A stretch of DNA of 12,963 bases from CAZHJA01 sp964532865 (lineage in GTDB: Bacteria > Patescibacteriota > Microgenomatia > UBA1406 > GWC2-37-13): contig CAZHJA010000023.1 in the NCBI GenBank assembly GCA_964532865.1, forward strand, positions 1-12,963, given 5' to 3'. The position numbers were made by a program, and so were the translations under genes. Below the pieces are notes generated by a model. The model was not told where the DNA came from. It did no database searches and worked only from the letters and a program-made list of their open reading frames with translations. Each line of letters begins with the position of its first letter. Within the stretch, counting starts at the first letter, position 1. This document shows positions 12,899 through 12,963 of the stretch, one piece after another.

Positions 12899-12963
12899 AT
12901 GGGAAACATCCGCCTTTCAAAGCTTAAGGGTTTTTATAAAAAATTTAGAAGAATCCCCTCTTA
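12899..12963 (+). CDS. lexA: probable LexA-type repressor, N-terminal fragment (cut by window end)
   Basis: Twenty-one codons are visible from ATG 12899 and the frame is open at the window edge. The protein reads MGNIRLSKLK, then GFYKKFRRIPS. In LexA proteins, helix 1 of the winged-helix DNA-binding domain is followed by a loop ending in 'PSY.EI' or 'PPT.AEI'; the pattern 'FY.K..R.PS' here fits that, and CPR LexA-like proteins as I recall them. The stronger argument is the promoter: two SOS-box-like palindromes overlap it, as expected for an autorepressed lexA. The catalytic Ser/Lys part lies outside the window. No Shine-Dalgarno site precedes the ATG. Confidence 0.6.
   Translation, partial: MGNIRLSKLKGFYKKFRRIPS

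Noticed and set aside
1..12963. TAA reassigned to a sense codon throughout the genome
   Set aside because: At least ten genes here end at TAA at sensible positions, for example ddl, GNAT, the 156-aa protein and the 186-aa protein. Reading through them would add antisense or non-coding sequence.
1..12963. tRNA, rRNA, CRISPR array, insertion sequence or attachment sites
   Set aside because: I saw no tRNA-like T-loop signature, no regularly spaced repeats, no transposase or integrase, and no flanking inverted repeats.

Overview
The window is a strongly AT-rich bacterial segment with short intergenic gaps, many small membrane-anchored proteins of unknown function, a Lys/Ile/Asn-rich proteome, and cysteine-rich thrombospondin-type-1-like repeats on a surface protein. 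This fits a Candidate Phyla Radiation (Patescibacteria) genome, Microgenomates-like at a guess. The assignment is inferred from style and gene content, because the window has no rRNA, tRNA or marker gene. A run of exactly 100 N at 5944-6043 shows it is a scaffolded draft or metagenome assembly.

Layout. 42-473: two small unknown genes in the same frame, separated by one TAA, behind a consensus promoter. 531-2805: a divergent pair for the D-Ala-D-Ala dipeptide of peptidoglycan, ddl on the minus strand and alr on the plus strand; alr is cut by an in-frame TAA. 2826-3863: an alpha/beta hydrolase on the minus strand, whose apparent TTG start hides an upstream membrane anchor in the same frame, again behind a TAA. 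3925-5883: a DUF1189-like membrane protein facing an uncharacterised polytopic membrane protein. 5941-6250: a gene mostly lost in the gap; the remaining C-terminus resembles a nucleoside 2-deoxyribosyltransferase-like protein. 6312-7701 (minus): a GNAT acetyltransferase, a small unknown protein, and a HELLH mini-metallopeptidase. 7839-10353 (plus): a 661-residue anchored surface protein with two TSP1-like repeats and a small anchored protein. 10359-11883 (minus): two more anchored extracytoplasmic proteins in an operon. 12125-12685: a secreted cysteine-containing protein. 12899-end: the first 21 codons of a probable LexA-type repressor behind two SOS-box-like palindromes.

Working together. 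alr and ddl would supply D-alanine and D-Ala-D-Ala. The 7.8-12.7 kb part is an envelope or surface block with at least five membrane-anchored or exported proteins. The lexA-like gene looks autoregulated.

The most notable signals are the recurrent in-frame TAA codons (two convincing gene interruptions, two ambiguous cases), the double operator in front of the lexA-like gene, and a consistent promoter geometry. In that geometry the -10 box lies about 7-13 nt from the ATG, so first genes look leaderless or nearly so, while genes internal to operons carry good Shine-Dalgarno sites.
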